A stretch of DNA of 64,000 nt, from NCBI RefSeq assembly GCF_013409005.1, contig NZ_JACBZO010000001.1:1054001-1118000 (forward strand). Reading direction: 5' to 3'. Under the pieces are notes generated by a model. The model did not search any database. It saw only the letters and a list, made by a program, of their open reading frames with translations, and was not told the origin of the DNA. The position numbers were made by a program, and so were the translations under genes. Source of the stretch: Demequina lutea. GTDB taxonomy: Bacteria > Actinomycetota > Actinomycetes > Actinomycetales > Demequinaceae. Shown in pieces: positions 1-8,598 of this stretch (the first letter of the stretch is position 1; every line of letters starts with the position of its first letter).

Positions 1-1
1 G

Positions 2-598
2 CGCCGCTCCAACGTCGACACTGACCAGATCATCCCCGCCGTCTACCTCAAGCGCGTGACGCGCACGGGCTTCGAGGACGCGCTCTTCGCGGCGTGGCGT
101 GGCGACCCCGAGTTCATCCTCAATCAGGACGCGTACACGCACGGTTCCGTGCTGGTGGCCGGTCCCGACTTCGGCACCGGTTCCTCGCGCGAGCACGCCG
201 TCTGGGCGCTCAAGGACTACGGCTTCAAGGTGATCCTCGCCTCGCGCTTTGCGGACATCTTCCGTGGCAACTCGGGCAAGCAGGGCCTACTCACCGGCAT
301 CGTCACCCAAGAGAACGTCGAACTCCTGTGGAAGGTGCTCGAGTCCGAGCCCGGCCGCGAGGTGACGGTGTCGCTCGAGGACAAGACCGTCATGTGCGGC
401 GAGGTCACCGTGCCGTTCGAGATCGACGACTACGTGCGCTGGCGCCTCATGGAGGGGCTCGACGACATCGGCCTGACCCTCAAGCACGAGGAAGACATCA
501 CGGCGTTCGAGGGCACGCGCGAGGCGTGGCGCCCCAAGACGTTGCCCGCCAAGACGGAGCCCAAGCAGGAGATCGTCGCCGCCCGTCCCGTCAGCTAG
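2..598 (+). CDS. leuD: 3-isopropylmalate dehydratase small subunit (5' end outside window)
   Basis: LeuD is the small (swivel) subunit of isopropylmalate isomerase. With the iron-sulfur subunit LeuC it interconverts 2- and 3-isopropylmalate in leucine synthesis in the cytosol. The reading frame is open from base 2 and begins inside the conserved N-terminal segment [11 protein letters not shown], so only a few residues and the start codon are missing; 198 residues are visible. The hallmark loop GTGSSREHA, which contacts the substrate carboxylate, follows about 40 residues later. LeuC would be expected immediately upstream, outside the window. The stop is 4 bp before the next gene. Family assignment is secure. 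Confidence 0.95.
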   Translation, partial: RRSNVDTDQIIPAVYLKRVTRTGFEDALFAAWRGDPEFILNQDAYTHGSVLVAGPDFGTGSSREHAVWALKDYGFKVILASRFADIFRGNSGKQGLLTGIVTQENVELLWKVLESEPGREVTVSLEDKTVMCGEVTVPFEIDDYVRWRLMEGLDDIGLTLKHEEDITAFEGTREAWRPKTLPAKTEPKQEIVAARPVS

Positions 599-602
599 TT
601 CG

Positions 603-1967
603 GTGGGCTCGTCACCGCGCGAGCATCTGGCCGCACTTCCGCATCGTCGTGCCCGCGCGCTCGCCCTGCCCGCTATCGCGTCGAACGTCGCCGTGCCCGT
701 CGTCGGGCTCATCGACACGGCGATGCTCGGCCACTTCTCCAATGCCGTGAACCTGGGCGCGGTGGGGCTCGGCGCGGCCGTGATCTCCACGGTGTTCTGG
801 GCCTTCGCATTCCTGCGTCCTGGAACGACGTCCCTAGTGGGCAGGGCACTGGGCGCGGACAAGCCGACCGACGCCGTGGGCCACCTCCAGCGGGCCCTCG
901 CGATGGCGGCGGCCATGGGCGCCGCCTGGCTTGCGCTCCAATGGCTGCTGATCCCCGTGATCGTGCGGGTGCTCTCGCACGGCGCCGCCGCTGGCCCGGT
1001 TGCCGCCGACTATGCGCTCATTCGGGGGCTGTCGATTCCGGGCGTGCTGGTGACGCTCGCGATCGTCGGGTACTTCATCGGCGCCCAAGACACGCGCACG
1101 CCGTTGTACATCGCGGCGACCGTCGCGGGAGCGAATGTGGTGGGAGACCTCGTCGCCGTCGGCGTTCTTGGCGAGGGAGCCAGGGGAGCGGCGTGGGCGA
1201 CCTTCGGCGCCGAATGGCTGGGCGCGGCCCTGGCGGTCCTGCTCCTGCGGCGCGCGCTAGGACCCGAGCGCTGGGCTCAGTTGCTGCACTGGCGCGGCCG
1301 GCACCTGCGCACGGGTTGGCGCGCACTCCTGGTCATGAACTCGAGCCTGGTGGCCCGCTCCGCGCTGCTCGTGGGAGCGATCACAGTCGTGGCGTCGATG
1401 GGCTCCCGCTTCGGCGATGACGTGCTCGCCGCGAACGCGATACTGCTGCAAATGATGTACCTCGCGTCCTACGCCCTCGATGGTTACGCGACGGCGGCCG
1501 AGTCGATGAGCGCCGAGCGTATCGGCGCGAGTGACGTGCCCGGCTTCCATCGCGCGTTTGCCGCGTCGTCGATTGCGGGAGGCGTGATCGCGACCCTCCT
1601 GACCCTGGTGTTCTGGCTGGGGCGAGACCCGATCCTCGCCGCGCTCACGAACCTGCCGGGCGTGACCGAGGCCGCGCGCCACACGTGGTGGGCTGCCGCG
1701 GCGCTGCCCCTCGTGTCGGGCGCGGCATGGATGCTCGACGGCGTGTTCCTGGGGACGGGACGCGCTCGCGACATGCTGATGTCGATGGCCTTGAGCGTGC
1801 TCGGCGTCTTTGCGCCGATCGTGATCCTGTCGATCGTCACGGGCCACTTCGCGAACGCGTGGCTGTGGGCCGCGTTCCTCGCGCTGAACGCGGCGAGGGC
1901 CGCGACGCTGGGTTGGCGGTACGCGAGCCTGACGCGACGCGGACGGTGGTTGGCACACTCCTCATAA
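603..1967 (+). CDS. MATE family efflux transporter (DinF/NorM-like)
   Basis: Inner-membrane antiporter of the MATE family, which exports cationic drugs or metabolites using a sodium or proton gradient; the substrate cannot be told from sequence. The 454-residue length and about 12 hydrophobic segments fit the family. Recognisable family stretches are LIDTAMLGHFS near the N-terminus, GAQDTRTPLYIA after the fourth segment and WMLDGVFLGTGR in the C-terminal half. The GTG start lies 4 bp after the leuD stop, so co-transcription is likely. The last codons (GWRYASLTRRGRWLA) are repeated as a 38-bp non-coding copy 204 bp downstream. Confidence 0.9.
   Translation: MGSSPREHLAALPHRRARALALPAIASNVAVPVVGLIDTAMLGHFSNAVNLGAVGLGAAVISTVFWAFAFLRPGTTSLVGRALGADKPTDAVGHLQRALAMAAAMGAAWLALQWLLIPVIVRVLSHGAAAGPVAADYALIRGLSIPGVLVTLAIVGYFIGAQDTRTPLYIAATVAGANVVGDLVAVGVLGEGARGAAWATFGAEWLGAALAVLLLRRALGPERWAQLLHWRGRHLRTGWRALLVMNSSLVARSALLVGAITVVASMGSRFGDDVLAANAILLQMMYLASYALDGYATAAESMSAERIGASDVPGFHRAFAASSIAGGVIATLLTLVFWLGRDPILAALTNLPGVTEAARHTWWAAAALPLVSGAAWMLDGVFLGTGRARDMLMSMALSVLGVFAPIVILSIVTGHFANAWLWAAFLALNAARAATLGWRYASLTRRGRWLAHSS
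1917..1954 (+). repeat. 38-bp direct repeat, copy 1 (inside MATE 3' end)
   Basis: These 38 bases, beginning CGGTACGCGAGCC and ending GTGGTTGGC, are identical to 2121-2158. This copy encodes the C-terminal residues of the MATE transporter. Confidence 0.9.
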
Positions 1968-2120
1968 CGGGTAGGTGGCGCGCCTGCGCCTTCCGCCGCT
2001 CCGCAGCCCGCGCACACGACGCTACGAACCAAAATGGGGCGAGACGCGCCGGCTGAGGAATGCTCAGCGGGGACAGATTCGGCGTTTCGACTCCAGAATG
2101 GGTTCGGAGCGCACCTTGGG

Positions 2121-2158
2121 CGGTACGCGAGCCTGACGCGACGCGGACGGTGGTTGGC
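2121..2158 (+). repeat. 38-bp direct repeat, copy 2 (non-coding remnant)
   Basis: Exact second copy of 1917-1954, in the gap before the kinase gene. Similarity continues imperfectly for about 10 bases (GCACGCCTCCTAG against ACACTCCTCATAA), so the copied piece includes the region of the MATE stop codon. It looks like the scar of a partial duplication of the 3' end of the transporter gene. Confidence 0.85.
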
Positions 2159-2180
2159 GCACGCCTCCTAGGATGCGAGG

Positions 2181-2870
2181 GTGCCCGCCTCCGTCGACCG
2201 TCCGTCCGATCCCGCTGGCGTTCTTCGCCTCATGGCGGCGCGCAGCCGGTCGTCACACGGCATGCGCGCCCCAGGCCGGGTGATCGTGGGGCTGGCGGGG
2301 CTCCCCGGATCGGGAAAGTCGACGCTGGCCCACGCCTTGGTGGAGCAGCTCGGCTCCGGTCCCTCGCCCATCGACGCGGCGTACATCCCGATGGATGGAT
2401 TCCACCTGAGCAACGCCGAGCTGGACCGGCGCGGCCTGACCGAGGTCAAGGGTGCCCCGGAGACCTTCGATGCCGTGGGTTATACGGCGCTGCTCGCGCG
2501 GCTTCGCGAGGGTGTGGGTGTGGTCGAGGCCCCCGGATACGACCGGTCGCTCCACGAGGCAGTCCCCGGTCGCATCGTGGTGCCGGCCACGTGTGCCGTC
2601 GTGGTCACGGAGGGCAACTACCTGGGCCTTCCCGGCCCCGAGTGGTTTCGCGTGCGAGGACAACTCGACGCGCTGTGGTTCATCGATGCGGCGTGGGACA
2701 CGGTGCGGCCGCGCCTCGTCGACCGCCACATGACGGGCGGCAGGACGAGGGCCGATGCCGAGGCATGGACCGACAGGGTCGACGCGGCTAATGCGGCCCT
2801 CATCGAGCAGACGGCGGCCCGCGCGGACGGGCTTCTCAGCGACGCCGGCGGACAGTGGCGACTGACCTAG
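2181..2870 (+). CDS. P-loop nucleoside/nucleotide kinase family protein (YggC/uridine-kinase-like)
   Basis: Cytosolic small-molecule kinase of the phosphoribulokinase/uridine kinase group. The P-loop GLPGSGKST is near residue 40, followed by PMDGFHLSN and VVTEGNYLGL, an arrangement typical of the YggC/FrcK-type kinases near sugar-utilisation genes. The substrate is unknown. The GTG start has a modest AGGA 7 bp upstream; in-frame ATG codons at 2232 and 2262 are alternatives and would leave the P-loop intact. It converges on a PfkB-type sugar kinase, with the two stop codons interlocked in one CTAG. Confidence 0.8.
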   Translation: MPASVDRPSDPAGVLRLMAARSRSSHGMRAPGRVIVGLAGLPGSGKSTLAHALVEQLGSGPSPIDAAYIPMDGFHLSNAELDRRGLTEVKGAPETFDAVGYTALLARLREGVGVVEAPGYDRSLHEAVPGRIVVPATCAVVVTEGNYLGLPGPEWFRVRGQLDALWFIDAAWDTVRPRLVDRHMTGGRTRADAEAWTDRVDAANAALIEQTAARADGLLSDAGGQWRLT

Positions 2871-3796
2871 ACGCCGCTACGGTCGTCGAGGTTGCCGCCC
2901 GCGAGCCAAGCCCTCGTACCAAAGGAGCCCAGCGACTCGCCCGCCACGCGCGCGGCGTACGCGAGGTCCTCGGCGAATCTCGCGTCGTCTAGTCCCAAGG
3001 ACGCGATGCGATACGTGAGCGCTCCGTGGAAGAAGTCGCCCGCGCCCAGGGTGTCAACGACCTCGACGCGACCGACGGGGACCGAGCCGGTGCCCGACGG
3101 CGTGACGTAGAGGATCTCGCGCCCGCCCCTGGTGATGGCCGCGTGCGTGACTCCGAGGCCGCGTAGGTAGGTGAAGACGGCACCGGGGGCGCCGTCAGTG
3201 CCAGGCGGGGCAAAGTCTTGGGAGACGACGGCGACATCGACGGCGGCCACGACCTCGTCGGTGTAGTGCTTGTGGCTACCGGCATCGAGAATCACGGGGA
3301 TCCCGCGCTCGCGGGCCGCACTCGCCAGGGGCAGGCCGATTGCGCGAAAGTAGCCGTCGAGCATGACCGCTCCGACTTGACTTGCACCGACTTGACTTGC
3401 ACCGACGCCGTCGAGGTCGGGCAGCGCAGTCGGCCCGGGGTTGGCGTTCGTGGCGGTGCCCGTCGGCGACACGACGGCGCGCTCGCCCGTCGCCCGGGTC
3501 ACCATGATCGACGCGGTAATCGGGGCGCCGTCGTAGGCGGCCGCCACCGACACGTCGACGCCGTGGGTGTTCAGGTCCTGCTCAATCAACGGGGACATCG
3601 TGTGTGCCGGGAGCGCGGTGACGAGCAGGGCCTCGCCGCCGCAGTGAGCGAACGCCACTGCGGCGTTTGCCGCAGGCCCGCCCGCGGCGACCAGGAAGTC
3701 GAGCGCCGCCACCTTCTCGTCGGGGTGCGGCAACCGTTCGACGAGCTGGACGATGTCGAGCGTTGCCAGTCCTGCGAACACTGCGCGTGGGGTCAT
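2867..3796 (-). CDS. PfkB-family carbohydrate kinase
   Basis: Ribokinase/PfkB superfamily kinase, 309 residues, which phosphorylates a sugar or nucleoside with ATP in the cytosol. The N-terminal sugar-binding stretch GGPAANAAVAFAHCGG and the C-terminal anion-hole signature DTLGAGDFFHGAL, with the catalytic Asp, are both present, so it should be active. Specificity is not determinable. A perfect 15-base tandem duplication (3373-3402) gives the peptide GASQVGASQVGA in the middle of the protein, probably a loop. Its stop overlaps that of the converging kinase gene. Confidence 0.88.
   Translation of the reverse strand: MTPRAVFAGLATLDIVQLVERLPHPDEKVAALDFLVAAGGPAANAAVAFAHCGGEALLVTALPAHTMSPLIEQDLNTHGVDVSVAAAYDGAPITASIMVTRATGERAVVSPTGTATNANPGPTALPDLDGVGASQVGASQVGAVMLDGYFRAIGLPLASAARERGIPVILDAGSHKHYTDEVVAAVDVAVVSQDFAPPGTDGAPGAVFTYLRGLGVTHAAITRGGREILYVTPSGTGSVPVGRVEVVDTLGAGDFFHGALTYRIASLGLDDARFAEDLAYAARVAGESLGSFGTRAWLAGGNLDDRSGV
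3373..3402. repeat. 15-bp perfect tandem duplication inside the PfkB kinase gene
   Basis: The 15-base unit CGACTTGACTTGCAC occurs twice head to tail. Because it is a multiple of three it keeps the frame and duplicates the peptide GASQV. It looks like a recent slippage event. Confidence 0.85.
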
Positions 3797-3885
3797 AGCG
3801 TGAGTTTAGAGATGGCATCACGTTCTGGCGCCGCTCCCGCAGGCCCGCGACGGGTTAGCGGGCCCGGATAGGGCACGATAGAGCC

Positions 3886-5202
3886 ATGAGCGACAACATC
3901 CGCATCACGGGCGGGAAGCCCCTCACCGGCGAGATTGCCGTTCGAGGCGCCAAGAACTTCGTGTCAAAGGCCATGGTGGCCGCACTTCTCGGCTCCACTC
4001 CCTCGACTCTGCGCAATGTTCCTGAGATTCGTGACGTCAATGTCGTGTCTGCACTATTGCGCCTGCACGGCGTCGCGGTCGATTACAACGTCGAGTCCGG
4101 CGATCTGGCGATGGACACGAGCACCCTGACGTCGGCCGATGCCGTCCAGATCGCCGAGCACGCGGGCTCCTCTCGCATCCCGATCCTCCTGTGCGGCCCG
4201 TTGCTGCACCGACTCGGCGAGGCGGTCATCCCCGACCTGGGTGGTTGCCGCATCGGCGACAGGCCCATCGATTTCCACCTCGACATCCTAACCAAGTTCG
4301 GAGCGACGGTTTCCGAGGGGCCCGACGGCCTGTACCTCACCGCCAAGAACGGGCTCAAGGGCATCAAATACGAGTTGCCGTACCCCTCGGTGGGCGCCAC
4401 CGAGCAGTTGCTTCTCACCGCCGTCCTCGCGGAGGGAGTGACCACCCTTCACAATGCCGCAGTCGAGCCAGAGATCAAGGACCTCATCGATACGCTCCAA
4501 AAGATGGGCGCGATCATCTCGGTGGACACCGATCGTTCCCTGACAATCGAGGGCGTCAAGGAGCTGCGCGGTTACGACCACCGCTCGCTGACCGACCGCA
4601 TCGAGGTGGGTTCATGGGCGGCCGCCGCGCTCGCGACGAAGGGCGACATCTTTGTCCACGGCGCCCAGCAGCGTCACATGGGCATGTTCCTCAACGTGTT
4701 TCGCAAGGTCGGCGGCGAGTTTGAGGTGGTGAACGATGGCATTCGCTTCTTCCACCCTGGCAAGGACCTCAGGTCGATCGCGCTGCAGACGGACGTGCAC
4801 CCCGGCTTCATGACGGACTGGCAGCAGCCTCTCGTCGTGGCGCTCACGCAGGCCAAGGGCCTCAGCATCGTTCATGAGACGGTGTACGAGAACCGCTTTG
4901 GCTTTACCGATGCCCTCGTCAAGATGGGTGCCAACGTCCAGCTCTACAGGGAGTGCCTGGGCGACAAGAAGTGCCGGTTTGGTCAGCGCAACTTCAAGCA
5001 CTCTGCCGTCATCAGCGGGCCGACCCCACTGCAGGCCGCCGACATCGATGTCCCCGACCTGCGCGGCGGCTTCTCGCACCTTATTGCCGCGCTGACGGCG
5101 GAGGGAACCTCCACGGTCTCCGGAATCGGCATCATCGATCGTGGCTACGAGGGCTTCCGAAACAAGCTGACCGCGCTCGGCGCGCGCGTCGAGGGCTCGT
5201 AA
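3886..5202 (+). CDS. murA: UDP-N-acetylglucosamine 1-carboxyvinyltransferase
   Basis: First committed step of peptidoglycan synthesis: transfers enolpyruvate from PEP to UDP-GlcNAc in the cytosol. The 438-residue length is normal. The N-terminal GAKN motif (residues 21-24) and the loop GGCRIGDRPID carry the expected residues. Cys121 occupies the fosfomycin-reactive catalytic position, so the enzyme is predicted to be fosfomycin-sensitive at the target level. The ATG follows a short gap after the divergent sugar kinase and heads an apparent operon murA-plsC-gpsA-ddl, with the next start only 2 bp past its stop. Confidence 0.95.
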   Translation: MSDNIRITGGKPLTGEIAVRGAKNFVSKAMVAALLGSTPSTLRNVPEIRDVNVVSALLRLHGVAVDYNVESGDLAMDTSTLTSADAVQIAEHAGSSRIPILLCGPLLHRLGEAVIPDLGGCRIGDRPIDFHLDILTKFGATVSEGPDGLYLTAKNGLKGIKYELPYPSVGATEQLLLTAVLAEGVTTLHNAAVEPEIKDLIDTLQKMGAIISVDTDRSLTIEGVKELRGYDHRSLTDRIEVGSWAAAALATKGDIFVHGAQQRHMGMFLNVFRKVGGEFEVVNDGIRFFHPGKDLRSIALQTDVHPGFMTDWQQPLVVALTQAKGLSIVHETVYENRFGFTDALVKMGANVQLYRECLGDKKCRFGQRNFKHSAVISGPTPLQAADIDVPDLRGGFSHLIAALTAEGTSTVSGIGIIDRGYEGFRNKLTALGARVEGS

Positions 5203-5204
5203 TC

Positions 5205-5930
5205 GTGGCGCGTCGCATTCCTTTACGCTCGACGAGCTCACTGATCTACCGCGCCGTTGCGGGCCTCATTCGCGGCGTCTTATGGTGCGTCACTCGCAAG
5301 GACTGGCACGGGCAGGACGACATGCCGGCCGAGGGCGGATTCATCGCCGTATCGAACCACGTGACGTATGCGGACCCGCTCACTCTCGCGCACTTCCTAT
5401 ACAACTCCGGCTACCCCCCGCACTTCTTGGGCAAGTCCCCCCTGTTTTCGTTGCCGGTCATCGGCTGGATTTTGACCAAGACGGACCAGATCCCCGTGCA
5501 CCGCGGCACGGTGCGGGCGAAGGACGCGGTCGACACGGGCATGAAGGTGCTGCGCGCGGGCGACGTCATCGCGATCTTCCCTGAGGGGACGCTGACGAGG
5601 GACCCCGACCTGTGGCCGATGATGGCACGCACGGGCGCCGCGCGCATGGCGCTGGAAACGGGAGTTCCCGTGGTCCCCGTGGCGCAGTGGGGCGCCCACA
5701 AACTGCTCGGCCACTACAGCAAGCGCGTGCACCCCTTTCCTCGCAAGATGGTGACGATCAAGGCGGGTCCCGCGATCTACCTCGATGACCTGCGCGAGAA
5801 GCCGCTCGACAACGAAAAGTTGCGCGAGGCCAGCAAGCGCATCATGGACACCCTCACCGTGATGGTCGAGGAGATGCGCGGCGAGCAGGCTCCCGCCGAG
5901 CGCTACGACATGCGAAAGCACAAGGCCTGA
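5205..5930 (+). CDS. plsC: 1-acyl-sn-glycerol-3-phosphate acyltransferase
   Basis: Acylates lysophosphatidic acid to phosphatidic acid at the membrane, 241 residues. The acyltransferase motif I H(X)4D is seen in SNHVTYADPL and the substrate-binding motif in FPEGT; a hydrophobic N-terminal segment could anchor it. The frame is open far upstream inside murA, but the GTG at 5205, 2 bp after the murA stop, gives the normal length and start. The stop overlaps the ATG of gpsA by one base, so glycerol-3-phosphate supply and acylation are translationally linked. Confidence 0.92.
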   Translation: MARRIPLRSTSSLIYRAVAGLIRGVLWCVTRKDWHGQDDMPAEGGFIAVSNHVTYADPLTLAHFLYNSGYPPHFLGKSPLFSLPVIGWILTKTDQIPVHRGTVRAKDAVDTGMKVLRAGDVIAIFPEGTLTRDPDLWPMMARTGAARMALETGVPVVPVAQWGAHKLLGHYSKRVHPFPRKMVTIKAGPAIYLDDLREKPLDNEKLREASKRIMDTLTVMVEEMRGEQAPAERYDMRKHKA

Positions 5931-6928
5931 TGCGCGCGGCGGTCTTCGGTTCGGGAGCGTGGGGAACGACATTCGCGGCAGTGCTTGCCGATGCCGGTTG
6001 CGAGGTGTCGCTGTGGGGGCGTGACGAGGGCGTTGCGGAAGAGGTCAACGGGACGGGTCAGAATTCCCGCTTCCTGCCCGGCATCAGCCTCCCCGACTCC
6101 GTGCGGGCGACGGTGGACGCGGCATCGGCGCTCGACGGCGCGCAACTCGTCGCGGTCGCGCTGCCCTCTCAGTACGTGCGCTCGATCGTGTCGCCATTTG
6201 CAGGCGCGCTGGCGCCCGATGCGGTCGTGGTGTCCCTCATGAAGGGCATCGAGCGTGGGAGCCACCAGCGCATGAGCCAGGTTCTTGGCGAGGCGTGGCT
6301 CGTGGACACCGCGCGCATCGCCGTGGTGTCCGGGCCCAACCTGGCCAAAGAAATCGCGCGCAAGCAGCCCACCGCCACGGTTGTCGCTTCCGAGTTCGAG
6401 GCCACGGCCGAGGTCGTCGCCCGCGCCACGGCTTCCGGTTACTTCCGCCCCTACACGAACACCGACGTCATGGGCGTCGAGTTGAGCGGTGCGTACAAGA
6501 ACATCATCGCCGTGGCCGTTGGAATCGCAGACGGAATGGGTTTTGGGCACAACACGACGGCGACGGTCATGACGAGGGGTCTTGCCGAAATTACTCGACT
6601 CGGTCTCGCCCTCGACGCGAAGCCGGACACCTTCTCGGGGCTGGCGGGCATGGGCGATCTGATCGCGACGTGCGCGTCTCCGCTATCCCGCAACCACACC
6701 CTTGGCGCCCACATTGGTCGTGGCTCCTCCCTCGTCGACGCCATTGCGACCACGGGTGGAACGGCCGAGGGCGTCACTACCTCTCAATCAATCCAGGAGC
6801 TTGCCAGGGCGCACGGCGTCGACGTTCCCATTTGCGATGCGGTCGTGGCGATGCTTCACGCGGGTGAGCCCAAAGAGGCGGTTCTCGGCGCGCTTTTGGC
6901 GAGGCCACGCAAGGCGGAGGGCGAATGA
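5930..6928 (+). CDS. gpsA: NAD(P)-dependent glycerol-3-phosphate dehydrogenase
   Basis: Reduces dihydroxyacetone phosphate to sn-glycerol-3-phosphate, the backbone of phospholipids. The 332-residue length fits. The dinucleotide-binding motif GSGAWGTTFA is at the N-terminus, VSGPNLAKEI in the middle, and ELSGAYKNIIA with the conserved catalytic Lys in the C-terminal domain. It overlaps plsC by one base and ddl by four (ATGA). Confidence 0.95.
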   Translation: MRAAVFGSGAWGTTFAAVLADAGCEVSLWGRDEGVAEEVNGTGQNSRFLPGISLPDSVRATVDAASALDGAQLVAVALPSQYVRSIVSPFAGALAPDAVVVSLMKGIERGSHQRMSQVLGEAWLVDTARIAVVSGPNLAKEIARKQPTATVVASEFEATAEVVARATASGYFRPYTNTDVMGVELSGAYKNIIAVAVGIADGMGFGHNTTATVMTRGLAEITRLGLALDAKPDTFSGLAGMGDLIATCASPLSRNHTLGAHIGRGSSLVDAIATTGGTAEGVTTSQSIQELARAHGVDVPICDAVVAMLHAGEPKEAVLGALLARPRKAEGE

Positions 6929-8016
6929 CGACGCGCGGCACCGTCGCGGTGCTCTTTGGTGGCAGGTCGTCGGAGCATGAGGTCTCGTGCACCACCGCGG
7001 GAGGAGTGCTTGGCGCGATCGATCGCGACCGCTGGGACGTCCTTGCCGTGGGCATCGGCCGCGATGGTTCGTGGACTGTCCAGAGTGACAACCCTGCGGA
7101 ATGGGCGCTGAGCGACGGTCAGATGCGTCACGTCGAGCCCACGGAGAGGCGCGTCTTGCTTCCCGCGGTCGCGGGGGACCGCCAGTGGAGCGTCGAGACG
7201 GGCGGCACCGTCACTCCGTTGGCCCTCGTAGATGTGGCCTTCCCTGTGCTCCACGGTCCGTGGGGCGAGGACGGAACCATTCAGGGCGCCCTTGAGCTGC
7301 TCGACGTCCGCTATGTGGGCGCGGGAGTTCTCGCGTCGGCCGTGGGCATGGATAAGCAATTCATGAAGGCCGCGTTCAGGGCCGCGGGGCTTCCCGTGGC
7401 GCCCGACGTCGTGCTTGGCCCCGGCGAGACCGCCGAGTCGCGCCGCGCGCAGATCGAGGCGCTCGGGCTACCGGTTTTCGTCAAGCCGGCGCGCGCGGGC
7501 TCAAGCATGGGCATCTCCCGCGTCGAATCATGGGACGAGCTGGATGCCGCGCTAGCGGATGCCGTGAAGCACGATCCCAAGGTGCTCATCGAGTCCGCAA
7601 TCGTGGGACGCGAGATCGAGACCGCGGTCCTCGGTGCGCGCGACGGCGTGCGCACCTCGCCTCCTGGCGAGATTGTCACCGGCGGAGACCACGACTTCTA
7701 CGACTTTGAGGCGAAATACTTTGACGCCGGCGCCGTCCGGCTCGATTGCCCCGCGCAGATCCCGGTCGCCGATGCCTCGCGCATCAGGGACCTCGCGGCG
7801 CGTGCCTTCGCGGCGGTGTCGGCCGAGGGAATCGCCCGCGTCGACGTGTTCTATGCGGAAGACGGCACCATCACCGTGAACGAGATCAACACCATGCCCG
7901 GCTTCACGCCCACGAGCATGTACCCGCGCATGTGGGCCTCCGCGGGCCTGACGTACCCCGACCTGGTTGACGAGTTGCTTCAAGCGGCCCTGCACAGGCC
8001 CCTGGGGCTTCGCTAG
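6925..8016 (+). CDS. ddl: D-alanine--D-alanine ligase
   Basis: ATP-grasp enzyme that makes the D-Ala-D-Ala dipeptide for the peptidoglycan stem peptide; 363 residues. The N-terminal signature GGRSSEHEVS and the C-terminal Mg/ATP signature EINTMPGFTPTSMYP are intact. The ATG overlaps the gpsA stop (ATGA). It closes the murA operon; the next gene (DUF3515) runs in the opposite direction 13 bp away. Confidence 0.95.
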   Translation: MTTRGTVAVLFGGRSSEHEVSCTTAGGVLGAIDRDRWDVLAVGIGRDGSWTVQSDNPAEWALSDGQMRHVEPTERRVLLPAVAGDRQWSVETGGTVTPLALVDVAFPVLHGPWGEDGTIQGALELLDVRYVGAGVLASAVGMDKQFMKAAFRAAGLPVAPDVVLGPGETAESRRAQIEALGLPVFVKPARAGSSMGISRVESWDELDAALADAVKHDPKVLIESAIVGREIETAVLGARDGVRTSPPGEIVTGGDHDFYDFEAKYFDAGAVRLDCPAQIPVADASRIRDLAARAFAAVSAEGIARVDVFYAEDGTITVNEINTMPGFTPTSMYPRMWASAGLTYPDLVDELLQAALHRPLGLR

Positions 8017-8029
8017 CGCCGGGAGGCGT

Positions 8030-8515
8030 CTAGAGGCACTGCAGCCCATTCGGCTTCGCCAGAGAGGCGGCAGGGCTGAGTTGCGCCAGCACCTCGCTCA
8101 CCGCCTTGTCGGCCCTGATCTTGGGGATGACGACCTCGGTGGCGGGGGAGCGGCCAAACGCCACCGCGATCCACGACGTGTCGGTCTCGGTCACGAGCCA
8201 GTCTTGAGACGCCGAAGGGGTATCGATTGCCACGCAGCGATCTGTAGAGGGACCGGGAGGCTCGACCCCGCAGCGCACGGTGATCATCGCGGTCGTGCCG
8301 TAGGCGGCCGTCGCTTGAGATGAGGTGGGCCTGAGCGACAGTCCACCGACCACCTCGGGGATGCCGAGCATGACGGATGCGCATTGCGGATCGGCCGCGT
8401 AGGGCGCAGGGTTGATCACGACGGGCGCGGTGCATGCCGACACGCTGACGAGTACGACGCCAGAGAAGAGCACGGCGGTAGACAGGCTGCGCGCCGTACG
8501 GCCGAGAGAGGGCAT
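8030..8515 (-). CDS. DUF3515 family putative lipoprotein
   Basis: Secreted, probably lipid-anchored protein of unknown function, 161 residues. The N-terminus has an arginine, a hydrophobic stretch and the lipobox-like VSAC, so the mature protein would begin at Cys near residue 28. The rest matches the actinobacterial DUF3515 family in size and in its conserved Cys pairs and Trp positions. DUF3515 genes commonly sit between ddl and thiL in actinobacteria, as here, which supports the call. It is transcribed divergently from thiL. Confidence 0.8.
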   Translation of the reverse strand: MPSLGRTARSLSTAVLFSGVVLVSVSACTAPVVINPAPYAADPQCASVMLGIPEVVGGLSLRPTSSQATAAYGTTAMITVRCGVEPPGPSTDRCVAIDTPSASQDWLVTETDTSWIAVAFGRSPATEVVIPKIRADKAVSEVLAQLSPAASLAKPNGLQCL

Positions 8516-8598
8516 GACAACAGCCTAGGGTTGCGGCTCGTGAGGTGGGTGACGCGCGCGGCGCGATCAGAGGTCTCCAGTCCCCGTAGGCTTTGCCC

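Noticed and set aside
2867-2870. Interlocked stop codons (CTAG) of converging genes here and at 23947-23950
   Set aside because: A neat arrangement, but a frequent result of compact convergent genes; not evidence of function.
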